Shown here: positions 11,556-21,640 of the stretch, piece by piece
Position numbering within the stretch: the stretch's first letter is position 1
How the letters are laid out: each line of letters begins with the position of its first letter
Origin: Takakia lepidozioides
Lineage: Eukaryota; Streptophyta; Takakiopsida; Takakiales; Takakiaceae
Assembly: GCA_030704615.1 (NCBI GenBank)
Contig: CM060733.1
Location: 55,056,001-55,120,000, forward strand
Direction: 5' to 3'
DNA: 64,000 nucleotides
Made by a program: the position numbers and the translations under genes
The notes under the pieces: generated by a model
The model's database searches: none
The model's input: only the letters and a program-made list of their open reading frames with translations
What the model was told of the DNA's origin: nothing

Positions 11556-12050
11556 TTATCTTCCTCGTAGTTTCCACCCTCTCATTAGGCCAAGACCTTT
11601 CCGTAGGTGGCGGCAAGAGTCAGTCCGGGTTTGGGCTGGGATGTCCTTGCAGGAGCAACACCGTGGAGTTGTTTTTGGTGTGGGGGAGTTGTCGTTCTGA
11701 TTTCTTGTGTTTGGATCCCCTCCATACCTGCATGCTTGACTGTGCCCCATGCTAGTTTTGTGTGGGCGCTTGTTTTTATAGGTGATTGGTCCGGATTTGA
11801 TCACCGGGCAGTCCTAGAGCATGCTGTCGATGGTGAGGCTGGAGTGATGACCAGCCAGACCATCATTGTTTCTCCTGTGGTGAGGTTGGAGGTGATGACC
11901 AGCCAACCATAGGAGTGCTTGCGGTGGATGCAGGTACAGGTGTAGGCTATGTTAGGAACCTAGTATTCCAAACCATAAGCCGCAACAGGTTCTCTACCCG
12001 GTTACCTTGTAGAGAGGGGGTTAGGGACATGTTCATGACCGGTTGAATGA

Positions 12051-13440
12051 CAATTTGTCAAAACGGAGGTGCCACTAGTTGCTGGGGACAGTGCCGGTTC
12101 GAGCACTAGCGATACTAGTGGGTACACGAGACGAGGTGTGCGGCTTAGGCCACCTTCACCTCCTGTGTCTTCTACGGAAGGTTCTGATTCGGAATGTGAA
12201 TTAGGAGGACTCATACCGGCGGTGCAAGTTGTTTCCTTGCCATTGTTGTGGGACACAATGGAGGAGATGTATGGAGCTACCAAGGGGCCACGAAGGTACT
12301 CTGGGGCGGTGGGCACCATCGAGTTGGATGATTTTATCCAAGAGTTTGATAGTTGGTGTGATTTGCAGAAAATGCGCAATCCACAACTATTTACACCTTT
12401 CATGGCATGAAAGGGGCTGTTTCAGCACCTTGAGGGGCCGCCTATGGATGATTACCATGAGTTCAGGCGGGGGCATGAGGTTGAGATCGAGGAGTGGAGG
12501 ATGTATTGGTCACCCGACTATGTCTCCATCACTAGGGGCACTAGAGCCACGAGGGCAGTGGCTACACCTGCCGCTGCACCGGCAGCTTCAGCAAGCAGCA
12601 GTGGGACCAGTAGGACTGGTGGTACAGTAGCTACGACGTCCACCCAAACCACTACCGCACCAGCACTAGTACCCGTGCCTGCCTTCAACCCTGTTGTGGA
12701 GTTCTTCGAAGAGTTGAGAAGAAACTACCAAGGGGTGAGGACAGAGAAGTTGCAGAGCTTGCAAGAGTTCCAACGGAAGCCGACCGAGAGCTTGAGGGAG
12801 GCTTTCACTCACATGAGGCGCTTGATAAATGTAACCCAAGGGGTTACGGAAGCTCAGGCAGTCCAATTCTGGTATGGGATATTGGACAAGGAGCTGAAAA
12901 GAAGGGTGCGGGATGCAACTCTCCTACAAGCGGCCCAACCCACCTTAGCAAATGTGTTTTTGCTGGCAGAGCGGATAGAGCTCAACATGGTGGAGGAACG
13001 AGTGGTCATGGTGGGATTTGCTAAGGAGACACCACGGGGTAGTGGTGCTCCTAGCCAACCACTACCTCAACGTGCTCAAGGCAACAAGGGGGCTCAGGTG
13101 AAACTCAGGGAAGGGCAGAGATGACCTCAGATGCAGGTGTCTCTCCCTTCATTTGCTGGCTAACAACGGGCGGATGTGGTGTGCTGGACATGTGGAGGAC
13201 CCCATGTCAAGAAGGATTGCCCAGAGGGAGGCAAAGGGCCGGCACATGCACAGCCTGCATACTTGCAGTGTGGGCATTGTGGCAAGCACGGGCATGGAGA
13301 GGCCCTGTGTTATGGTTTGCATCCTGAGTTCCGCCCAGGCCAGTTCCAAGGGAACAATGGTGGCCGGGGGCGAGGTGGAGCAGCCCAGATAAAACGAGGT
13401 GGCCAGGCACGAGGTGCAGGCCAAGGGCAAGCTCAACATG
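12051..13440 (+). pseudogene. gag of the methyltransferase element, with two zinc knuckles
   Basis: One frame runs through the region, interrupted by TGA 12408, TGA 13122 and TAA 13161. A retrotransposon-gag-like segment lies at about 12690-13010 (FFEELRRNYQGVRTEKLQSL, then FTHMRRLINVTQGVTEAQAV). Two knuckles follow: CWTCGGPHVKKDC (C-X2-C-X3-H-X4-C, 13182) and CGHCGKHGHGEALC (C-X2-C-X4-H-X4-C, about 13269). After these comes an RGG/GQ-rich RNA-binding-like tract. Gag would form the particle and bind element RNA. No clear initiator ATG remains, because two TGA codons lie just upstream in frame at 12036 and 12048. The domain assignment is good; the exact start is unknown. Confidence 0.8.
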
Positions 13441-14490
13441 GCCAAGGACGCGGAGGTCAGGGTGTTGACCAAGGCATGGCCAACCGGCTTCAGCAGCTAG
13501 AGCATAGGCTCGCTACTATGGCTACAACTCAGGTGGTACCGGCTCCAAGGCCAGATGGTCCACCTCCTGCTCTTGAGGGAGGAGATATGGGAGGCATGGA
13601 ATTCATGTGCGGAGCAGCACTACCACTAGTGCAGGTGGAGTCTGCTGCAGCCGTGACTCGAGGAGCAGCACAAGTTCCTGAGCCACGAGGTGCAGAGGTG
13701 GAGTTGGATCCACAGCGTGGGGAGGCAAGCCGTCAGGCTAGGCTTCCTCAGTCATTCACATTGGCGGAGACAGTGTCGACGCCATCCATGGCACCTAGTT
13801 TTTGCCCGACTGTTACCGAGGCGGAGGTTACTATGCCATTGGGGAGAGCTACACGGGTAGCACCACTACCTAGGGTTGCCAAGGCTACGGCAGCTAGTGT
13901 GCTGCTAGGAGCGGCCACATCTGTGTGCCAGGCTCCATTGTTCTCGGGTACCATGATTGCGATGCCGGGGGTAAGACCAGCTGAGGTGTTCAGGCTGGCA
14001 GCTACACTTTGTGAGAGTGGGGAGGTTACTTCATCTTCTGCGGAGATAATGGGAGGTGTAGTGCCGGAGGGATCCTCGGATTTGAGGGTCAAGACTGCCA
14101 CGGTGGCGCCATGGCAAGCTGCAGCTGCCAGGTTGATGGAGCTGCCAGCTAGGCCAGCCATTGAGCGCGCCATGGTTACACCTAGAGTTGTCATGATAGA
14201 CAACCAGGATGGCATTTTCTGTTTGAGTGGACCGGCAGGCAAGACGTACCAGCCACTGCGGATCTTGTTGGACTCGGGAGCTCAGCCATTGATACTGGGC
14301 AAAGCTGCTATTACAGGCTTGGGCATCACGGAGGCGGATATGGAGCCTTGTCATTTCCAGATACAGACGTCTCTGGGAGGATCGAAGCAAGCTCGGGGCA
14401 TGACACGGCGTGAGTTGGCTATCAGACTACGGCCGGATCACTCTACAGATGGCTCAGTGATGCGAGCCAAGGCCATTGTGAGAGGTCGGG
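13441..14490 (+). pseudogene. linker and aspartic protease of the methyltransferase element
   Basis: The frame continues from gag without a break. After about 240 residues of alanine/proline-rich linker comes the protease: RILLDSGAQPLILGKAAI, with the catalytic DSG at 14271, and a downstream flap-like segment (MTRRELAIRLRP). The frame leaves homology at about 14480 (after SVMRAKAIV), where the expected end of the protease is missing and methyltransferase sequence in another frame begins. Protease would release gag and pol subunits. The truncation suggests an internal deletion that also removed the start of the methyltransferase. Confidence 0.75.
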
Positions 14491-15403
14491 TCTGTTTTGG
14501 GAGATGGTGCGGGTTTTGCGCCACTTGCAGCTTCATCAAGCTGTATCTCCAGCATACATCTTGGAAAATGTGCCACTGATGAGCGATTCTCGGGCCAGGG
14601 TGATGGCCAGTGTGCATGAAGTCCGGTCGTGGCTTGGGTCAGCAGTGTTGCTAGATGCAGCTACAGTGGGGTCACGGGCTCATCGTCCACGGCTATGGTG
14701 GACTAACTTGATGCCACCCGCACTGCTCAAGCGTGCATTTGATGGGGTGCAGCAGCCAACACATCTCACAGTGGGTAGCATTCTGGACACAGGGAGGCAG
14801 TCTCAATGTGTGAGACACGATGACCATTCGCCTTTGGCAGTGGTCAACAAGGTGGGTCAACCACGAGCAGCATTACCTACACTGCTCAGCTTCCTAGGAT
14901 CGCATGCTTTTCGGGATAGTGGACCTGGCCTCCTGTGGGATGCTCAGTTGCAGCAGTTAGTGGAGCCTAATGCTGACGAGCGTGAGCGGGCAATGGGTTT
15001 TACCACTGGTACCACGGCGGTGTCGTCTCTTTCTGAGGCATCATGTCGTCAGGTGTTGGGGCAAGCAATGGATCTCAATTGCTTGACCTGGATTATCAGC
15101 TTGGCTATGGCTGAGCAACGCAGAGTGCAGAGTACACTTCCCTCGATGGTCTCTCTGCCTACCGAGACGGTACAGGTAGTGAGTGGGGGCGAGCATGTGA
15201 GGACCACGGGGTGTAGGCATCCATGGCACACGTGGGAGGTGCTCGAGGTTCAGAGGGAGTTGGCAACCAAGGTGGCGGTGATAGATGAGGTTGGGGATTT
15301 TTCTCGGGTGGAGGGAGTCCTTGAGGATGAGATGATGGGGCAGGATGAGGCCTTGTCACTGACTGAGCAGGTAGGGAGTACTGCTCAAGAGGTTGCAACA
15401 TAG
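14462..15403 (+). pseudogene. C5 cytosine DNA methyltransferase domain (DNMT3/DRM-like), N-terminally deleted
   Basis: The frame reads SGLFWEMVRVLRHL, then the motif VI signature ILENVP (ENV at 14564), then about 35 residues later SRAHRPRLWWTNL (motif VIII, from 14681), ADERERAMGFTTG and a C-terminal LGQAMDLNCLTWIISL at the position of motifs IX-X. Order and spacing agree with DNMT3/DRM-type C5 methyltransferases, where ENV, RxRxxWxN, ERE..MGF and a G-N-S/F motif follow in this way; here GQ replaces the usual GN. Motif I (SAM binding) and motif IV with the catalytic Pro-Cys are absent, lost at the junction near 14480. A TAG at 15401-15403 separates it from RT in the same frame. This copy cannot be catalytic; an intact relative would methylate DNA. 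Confidence 0.72.
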
Positions 15404-16430
15404 CAACCACTAGACGCGTCCTCTACCTCTAAGCCCACTGGACTTAAGGTTGCAGTTACGGAGGACAATTGGGAGCCTGACATTGGACCCATTGTCACCG
15501 GAGGAGAGAGACAACGTATACGGCGGTTCCTGAGGGCTTACAGGAACTGCTTTGCCTTCAGTTTGAAGGACTTGGGAGCACTGAAGGGTCAAGAGATCCG
15601 TATTGAGTTGGCCACTGACACGCCAATCTTTCGGAGACCCTATAGATACAGTGACATGGAGAGGTCTTTGATTCAGATGAGAACTCAAGATCTCTGGGAG
15701 GCAGGTTTGGTGGAGCTCTCTGGTGGAGAGTATGCTTCAGCCACAGTGATGCCAGCCAAGAAGGATGTCTATGGCAATTGGACGGAGAGACGTATGTGCG
15801 GTGATTACCGGCCTATAAATCGTCAGACCAAGTCCGATAAGTATGCCATGCCAACACCAGAGGAGATCTTTGATGCCATCGGGCATGCTAAGGTCTTTAG
15901 CACTTTGGATTTACGATCCGGATATCACCAGTTGCCAATCAAGGAGGCGGACAAGCAGAAGACGGCATTCTGGGGGATCAATGAGCACGGCAAGGATTGC
16001 CTATATCAGTGGCGGTTCTTACCATTTGGGCTTAAGAATGCTCCTGCAGAGTTTCAGAGAGTCATGGATAGGATTCTAGCAGGGGTGGACTTTGCTCGGT
16101 GCTACATAGATGACATCATCATCTTTAGTGTTACGGTGGAGGAGCATGAGAGACACCTTCAGGTGGTATTGGAGCACTTGAGAGCGCACGGATTGAAGTT
16201 GCATCCGGGGAAGTGCAAGTTTTTCCACAATCAGATTGAGTATCTGGGTCACATGATATATCCTGGAGGATTGGGGGTACAGCAGACTAAGGTAAATTCC
16301 ACGCCCCACCGATGTGAGCCGAGTTTGAGCTTTCATGGGGTTGGCAAACTATTATAGACGGTTTGTCAAGGGATTTAGTGCCACTGCAAAGGCTCTAACC
16401 AAGCTGACCAAGGTAGACCAGGAGTGGTAG
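15404..16430 (+). pseudogene. reverse transcriptase of the methyltransferase element
   Basis: It is in the same frame as the methyltransferase. It shows RMCGDYRPINRQTKSDKY, STLDLRSGYHQLPIKEAD (first catalytic Asp), FLPFGLKNAPAEFQRVMDR, YIDDIIIF (catalytic YxDD, 16103) and EYLGHMIYPGG. Around 16290 a small deletion shifts the frame, and the connection segment NYYRRFVKGFSATAKAL continues in another frame, followed by TAG at 16428. The sequence is clearly Ty3/gypsy but distinct from the chromovirus at 29 kb and the Athila/Tat-like RTs at 9 and 50 kb. Confidence 0.88.
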
Positions 16431-16890
16431 TGGGAAGATGAGCAGGAACGAGCTTTTCAAGAGCTCAAGTCGAGGTTGACCTCGGTGCCTATCCTGAGAC
16501 AACCTATCAGGGGGTGTCCCTTTCAGCTGCATACGGATTGGAGCATGCTGGGGCTTGGAGCGGTGCTCACACAGGTGGATGATGAGGGAAGAGAGTTCGT
16601 AGTGGCTTATGCTAGCCGCTCTAATTACAGCTCATATGAGGGAGAGTGCTTAGCTGCAGTGTGGGCCATGGCACACTTCAGGTGCTATCTATACGGCAAT
16701 CTTTTCACCCTTGTCATGGATCACCAGCCACTCAAGTGGTTGATGGAGTCAGACAAGCTTACGGGGAAGCTTACGGGGAAGCTTGCACGGTGGGCACTCA
16801 TACTCCAGGAGTATGACTTTCAGGTTGTGCATCGACCGGGTTTGGTCAATCGGGATGCGGATGGATTGAGTCGCAATCCATGCACGAGCC
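16431..16890 (+). pseudogene. RNase H of the methyltransferase element
   Basis: The four acidic positions are visible: LHTDWSMLGLGAVLTQ, YEGECLAAVWAMAHF, VMDHQPLKWLM and NRDADGLSR. A short duplication GKLTGKL at about 16761-16782 is a local direct repeat of AAGCTTACGGGG. RNase H degrades the RNA strand during cDNA synthesis. Confidence 0.85.
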
Positions 16891-18373
16891 AGCAGGATGA
16901 CACTGGAGCTCGGTGGCATGGTGAGACGGACGAGGAGATGGTGTCGGGATGGCACGCATCTGCATTTTTGTGTATCTTGGCATCGGGAGGTCAGGTTGGA
17001 CCTACAACAAGGATGACTGTAGACGGAGTGTCTGAGGACCCTAAGGCTAGTGTTGAGCCAGGTGGTGCCAGAGATATACATGAGGATTCGGCTGTGTTGG
17101 ACTACTTCCGCACGGGAGACACGGCAGCCACTGCGACTGCCAGGGAGAGGGATTGGATCCTGCAACGAGCCAAGAGGTTCAAGTGGGAGGGGATACACCT
17201 ACTTCGAGTGTGGGAGGATGGTCGGGTGAGGATTGTGCCTCACCCCACACAGCGTGCATGGTTAGTGCGGCATGCCCATGAGGAGTTGGGGCATTTTGGA
17301 ATGCGACGCACTCACAGTTTACTGCAGGGGCAGTATTGGTGGCGTGGTATGCATACAGAGGTGCAACAGTTTGTGGCTAGGTGCATGGTGTGTGACAGGG
17401 TGCGTGCTTCATTCAACGCCCCTACACCACAGTTGCATCCTTTACCAATCATGGGATTGGGCTACAGGTGGAGTCTTGACTTTGCAAGACCGTTGCCACT
17501 GACTATGCACCACCACAGATACGTGTTGGTGATGGTGGAGCACTTCTCCAAGTGGATTGAGTTGGTTCCATTGCCTGACAAGGCTAGTGAGGGGGTTGAG
17601 TATGCATTCTTGGATCGTGTGCTTAGCCGAATTGGTGCTCCAGCTGAGGTACTCACGGACCAAGGGAGATAGTTCTTGGGGGAGTTTCAGGCTTTGTGTG
17701 ATAAAGCCTTGATAGACCACCGCACCACTTCTCGGGATCATCCTGAGGCCGATGGCTTGATAGAGAGAGAGTTGTTCAGACGGTGAAGAGGGGTTTGTGC
17801 AAGTATGGCTTGCAGAAGGGACACCTAGGAGATTGGGATCTTCAGGTTCCTTGGTTAGCCATGGGCTACAGGTTCAGCAAACAAGCATCACTTGCCTCCT
17901 TCTCACCATATTTCCTTCTCTTTGGCCGAGAGCCGGATTTGCTTGCAGCCATTCTTAGGGACACTGCTCAAGTCCTTAACCTTGACGATCCGGACGTGTG
18001 GGTACATGCATGTGATCAGCGTGCAGAGTTGTTCAAGAAAGTCATGCCCATGGCTTTTGAGAACTTTGCCATTGCACAACACTGTGATACGTTGTATGCC
18101 ACTATACGTGGTGGAGGATATCGTCATGGGGTTCGGAGGTTTAGCCCTGGTGACTATGTTTATTTGCAGTAGACTGCTCCTATGACTCTGGATGTTACTG
18201 CAGGGCGTGTTATTCTGAGGGTTCAAGAGGTGTTGCCCTCAGGGGTCCTGATCTTGGAGGGTCAGGACGGCATGACTTGGAAGGACCATGTGCGTAATTG
18301 TGCACCATGTCACCTTCCCAATGTCGATGGCAGAGTTGACCCAAACTTGGCAGTGGTACCTGCAGGTTTGAGG
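16891..18373 (+). pseudogene. integrase of the methyltransferase element
   Basis: After a linker of about 115 residues comes the HHCC finger (HAHEELGHFG ... CMVCDR), the core with SLDFARPLPL (first Asp), VLTDQGR then TAG at 17670 (second Asp), and RDHPEADGLIER (Glu), fitting D-D-35-E. A frame change near 17770 follows, then the C-terminal part (WLAMGYRFSKQASLASFSPY, RRFSPGDYVYLQ, TAG 18170) and a GPY/F-like segment (GRVILRVQEVLPSGVLIL). It would insert the cDNA. The two TAG codons both stand where a glutamine is plausible. Confidence 0.85.
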
Positions 18374-18517
18374 TGCATGCTCTGTGGGTTTGCCAAAGGG
18401 GCAGCCACCATGCTGGTGTGTAATCGATGCTCAAGGGGTTGGCATATGGGATGCTTGACACCACCTCTTGAGAAGGTTCCTGATGGAGATTGGTTGTGTC
18501 CACACTGCTTGGGATAG
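18374..18517 (+). pseudogene. PHD finger at the C terminus of the retrotransposon polyprotein
   Basis: Eight ligands in C4-H-C3 order: CMLC, CNRC, HMGC and CPHC, with the aromatic-His GWH before the fifth ligand and DGDWLCPHC at the end, which is the usual PHD signature. It is in frame with the integrase C terminus and ends at TAG 18515-18517, which is probably the natural pol stop. PHD fingers read the histone H3 tail or its methylation, so in this position the finger may direct integration to particular chromatin, as chromodomains do in chromoviruses. The zinc ligands are all intact in this otherwise broken copy. Confidence 0.85.
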
Positions 18518-18766
18518 TGGCAGTGGACATGACTGGAGGCAGCTAACAAGACATGGGAGGCCAAGCTCATAGGAGTCAATACATGAGATCCCAAGCTCAA
18601 GTTCACAGGTTGCAAGATGGCGACTAACGATGGGGCAACTCTTGCACCCGGCCTCTTGATCTATAAAGTTTGAGTGTAGTAGGGATAGTGGTGGAGGACT
18701 TAGTGAGGCTATGGTCACTATCACATCTTGTGGCTACCTGGACTTAGAGGGACCTAAGCACCAGCT

Positions 18767-18777
18767 AGGGGGGCGAT
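18767..18777 (+). other. polypurine tract
   Basis: AGGGGGGCG directly before the TGTGTGG start of the 3' LTR; primes plus-strand synthesis in LTR elements. Confidence 0.7.
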
Positions 18778-19294
18778 TGTGTGGACTAGTGACTGCCATA
18801 GTGGGCAGCATAGTGGCAGCCTAGTGACTGACTAGTTGTAGCCTAGTGGTTGGACTAGTGGTTGGACTAGTGGTGGACTAGTGATATACTAGTGTGTGGC
18901 GTGCACATGTGTTGTGTGGTTTTGGACAGCGATGTAGTTGTGTAGCGATATGTATGCGCACGACAGCTGTCAAGTTATTTTACCACTAGTGTGAAATTAA
19001 CTAGGAAATAGCTAGCTTTTACATATTGACATTCGGGATTGGCCCAAGTGTCAATCCAGGGGTCAAGGCAGATTTAGGCCCTGGAGTGGTTATCTTCACG
19101 GCAAGCGCGGGAGGCTCATCTTTCTCGAGTTGAGCCTCACCGCGCCTAGCTATGGCGCCGTAGTGTGGATTCCCCATGGCGTGGGGTGCACTTGGCTTGA
19201 CTTGTATTTGAGTGATGAGTTTATATATGCATGAGCTATGCTTAAGCTTTGTGAGCTCGCATGAGCTTGTGCTTGTATTCCTCTTCTTTATCCA
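18778..19294 (+). repeat. 3' LTR of the methyltransferase element
   Basis: 517 bp beginning TGTGTGGACTAG and ending TTTATCCA. The first part carries degenerate CTAGTGG repeats. Its last 177 bp match 9234-9410. Confidence 0.85.
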
Positions 19295-19472
19295 TTGTGT
19301 GGACTAGTAACTGCCATAGTGGGCAGTATAGTGACAGCCTAGTGACTGACTAGTTGTAGCCTAATGGTTGGACTAGCGGCTGGACTAGTGCTATACTAGT
19401 GTGTGGCGTGCACATGTGTTGTGTGGTTTTGGACAGCGATGTAGTTGTGTAGCGATATGTATACGCACGACA
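19295..19472 (+). repeat. truncated second LTR copy in direct tandem
   Basis: Repeats the first ~180 bp of the LTR (TGTGTGGACTAGTAACTGCC to GCACGACA) with about 10 differences, joined directly to the end of the preceding LTR. It ends abruptly at 19472. It could be the 5' LTR remnant of a second element or the product of unequal recombination. Confidence 0.8.
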
Positions 19473-19479
19473 AACACTT

Positions 19480-19720
19480 TGGCGAGGGCTTTCTTACCTT
19501 TAGGATTGAGATCAGGAACAGGTGGTGGTGCAATTGCAGCAACAACATCTAAGGGGCCATGTTGTATGCCTATGGCCTCTAGTCCAAAGCCAACTTGCCC
19601 TCTTGTATTTCAGCAATGGGTAAGGCAGTGATGCGAGCCAGGACCTGCCCTTTCTTAATTGTCACAGGGAAGCGCTCAGGGTTAGCAATTAGAATCTTGA
19701 CTTCTTGCCACTAGAAGCAT
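19480..19720 (-). pseudogene. retroelement polyprotein fragment
   Basis: The minus strand reads EVKILIANPERFPVTIKKG and QVLARITALP, which looks like the conserved segment around the protease/RT boundary of some gypsy-like elements. The frame is broken on both sides. The region to 20200 shows nothing else recognisable. Confidence 0.3.
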
Positions 19721-20224
19721 TCGTATCTTTTCCGAATCGACTGCATGTCCGCGACCACTCCGGGAACCACTTGGTAGTAAGCGGGACTACTGGAGAGTCG
19801 AAACAGACAATGTGGGCCCACGGGGGCATTTCGGACAACGGACAGAAGTGGGGTCAACGACTCCGGAGTCGTAGCAGAATTCCGGACTATTTAACGAATT
19901 GCGTAAATACATAAAATTTGAAAAAGCCAAAATTACAAGTGGTTGTAATTACTACACATGCGACTACAAATTTTTGGCAGCACATTTGCTGACGTGGCTT
20001 TAACAAAAAGATGTAAACAAAATGTGGCCTTGGGGGAATAGATATTTTAATACGTGTTGTCTCCACCTGGCAGAGACAGGAATGCAAGTGTTGCGTCGGA
20101 CATGGCGGGACGTGGGAATGCGAATCCTGACACGACAAGGCCTTCGTATACTGTGAGCGCGCGTAGTGGCTTCTCAGAAGGGTGTGACATCGGGGTCTTG
20201 GTCATTCAACATTTACAGAATGCG

Positions 20225-21640
20225 CTGGATGGAGGCACGATGGAGCGCGCATACGGGCATGCCCTTCTGGCATCAATTCCCAAGTATCCACGCAAGGTGA
20301 GGATGCTGAATTGGGTTTTTGCCCGTCTAGTTTTCTGACAGCATGCTTGAAACGTTCATAGTGCCATTGAGTGGCCTTGCAATAATTTGATTTGTAGCTG
20401 CTTTTCCATTTCACAAGTTATGAAGAAGGCGTCACAAAAGAAGATCGCAAAGACGTCAAGGCTGAAGGATATGCCCTTTGGTTGTGAACTACAATCATAT
20501 CATGCCAAACCCCATTTTCCCCACGCAGATGAGGGAGACATTCTGCATTTGCGAGTAGTGGGACTTAATTCCTTGCTTTAGCTTGAAGGCAGTTGTGACA
20601 CCAGAGAAACTGGAAACTACCTCCAAGAAAGTTGAAACTCGCAAGATAGTCATGTATTCGTCTCATTATCTCCAAACTGGGATTCCGAGTTATCAGCCGA
20701 CCCTTTACATGTGCGCTGGATGGAGTATAATTTTGGTTTAGGCATTTCCTACCACCAGACGTTCGCTTCTCCAATTTTTACATTTAAGGATGTGTCTGTG
20801 TTTATGGCACTCTTTCTCCCAATGAGGCCTGAGTACCCCCTGTACTTGCAAGAATTTGATGTGTAGCTGCTTTTCCCTTTCATAAGTTATGAAGAAGCAG
20901 TCACAGAAGAAGATCGCAAAGAGGTCAAGGCTGAAGGCGTTCATTAATGGTTAGGATTCTAAAATCATATCATGCCAAACCAGCTTTTCCTGACGCAGAT
21001 GGTGTCATGAGACATTTTGCGATTTGCGCGTAGGTGGACTTAATTTTGATGTTGACTTGAAGGCAGTTGTGACCCCAGAGAAACTGGAAACTACCTCCAA
21101 GAAAGTTGAAACTCGCAAGATAGTCGTATATCAATCTCGTCATCTCCAGCGATTCCGAGTTATCATCTGACCCTTTGGATTCGGACTGCATGGAGTATAA
21201 TTCTGGGTTAGGCATTTCTTGCCACCACACGTTGGCTTCTCAAATTTTTGCATTTAAGGAGGTCTCTGTGTTTATGGCACTCTTTCTCCCAAGGAGGCCT
21301 GAGTACCCCTTTTACTTTCCCGCAATTTGATGTGTAGCTGCTTTTCCATTTCACAGGTTTTCGAGAAGGCGTCACAGAAAAAGATCGCAAAGAGGTCAAG
21401 ACTAAAGGCGTTCATTAAGGTTGTGAACTACAACCATGTCATGCCAAACCAGCTTTTCCCGTCGCTGATGGTCTCATGAGACATTCTGCATATGGGAGTA
21501 GGTGGACTTAATTTGGATGTTGACTTGAAGGCAGTTGTGACACCAGAGAAACTGGAACCTACCACCAAAAAAGTTGAAACTTGCCAGATAGTCATGTATT
21601 CGTCTCGTTTTCTCCAAACTGTGATTTTCAGTTATCATCC
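20225..21640 (+). pseudogene. RPL27: ribosomal protein eL27 pseudogene with tandemly repeated exons
   Basis: eL27 is a component of the 60S subunit. The upstream exon reads DGGTMERAYGHALLASIPK then YPRK and ends at a GTGAGG donor (20297), matching the conserved DGT-RERPYGHALVAGI-KYPRKV block. The next exon is present three times: near 20415, 20885 and 21358, the last reading EKASQKKIAKRSRLKAFIKV then VNYNHVMPNQ. The following exon is also present three times (near 20582, 21052, 21512), as DVDLKAVVTPEKL followed by a KKVET segment. Copies 1 and 2 have frame errors; copy 3 is nearly clean. The start of the protein, and the conserved WFF-KLRF C terminus, were not found. A dispersed duplication of a functional intron-containing gene is likely. 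Confidence 0.78.
20384..21640 (+). repeat. tandem repeat of about 470 bp, 2.7 copies
   Basis: Units start at 20384, 20853 and 21324 (AATTTGAT-TGTAGCTGCTTTTCC). Each unit carries one eL27 middle exon, an intron and the next exon. The third unit diverges after about 21640. Confidence 0.85.

Larger units (their letters stand above)
9411..12050 (+). other. untranslated leader of the methyltransferase element, with repeats
   Basis: No coding domain is recognisable over 2.6 kb. It contains sequence inversely related to 3270-3530 (about 9840-10270), the minisatellite array at 10316-10870, and an LTR-like repeat at 11120-11555 in minus orientation. A purine tract (minus strand) lies just right of that repeat. 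At least the 11120-11555 segment therefore looks like an insertion from another LTR element. The leader may have been much shorter originally. Confidence 0.55.
9234..19294 (+). mobile_element. Ty3/gypsy retrotransposon encoding a cytosine methyltransferase and a PHD finger
   Basis: Order on the plus strand: truncated 5' LTR (9234-9410), a long leader (9411 to about 12050), gag with two CCHC knuckles, aspartic protease, C5 methyltransferase domain, RT, RNase H, integrase, PHD finger, purine tract (18767-18775) and 3' LTR (18778-19294). The methyltransferase and RT lie in the same frame, separated by one TAG. There are at least seven in-frame stops and three frame changes, so this copy cannot make the protein. 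No PBS matching initiator tRNA was seen after the 5' LTR. Confidence 0.8.

Noticed and set aside
13207-14390. Long minus-strand frames opposite gag and protease
   Set aside because: They are antisense shadows of the GC-rich gag/protease linker.
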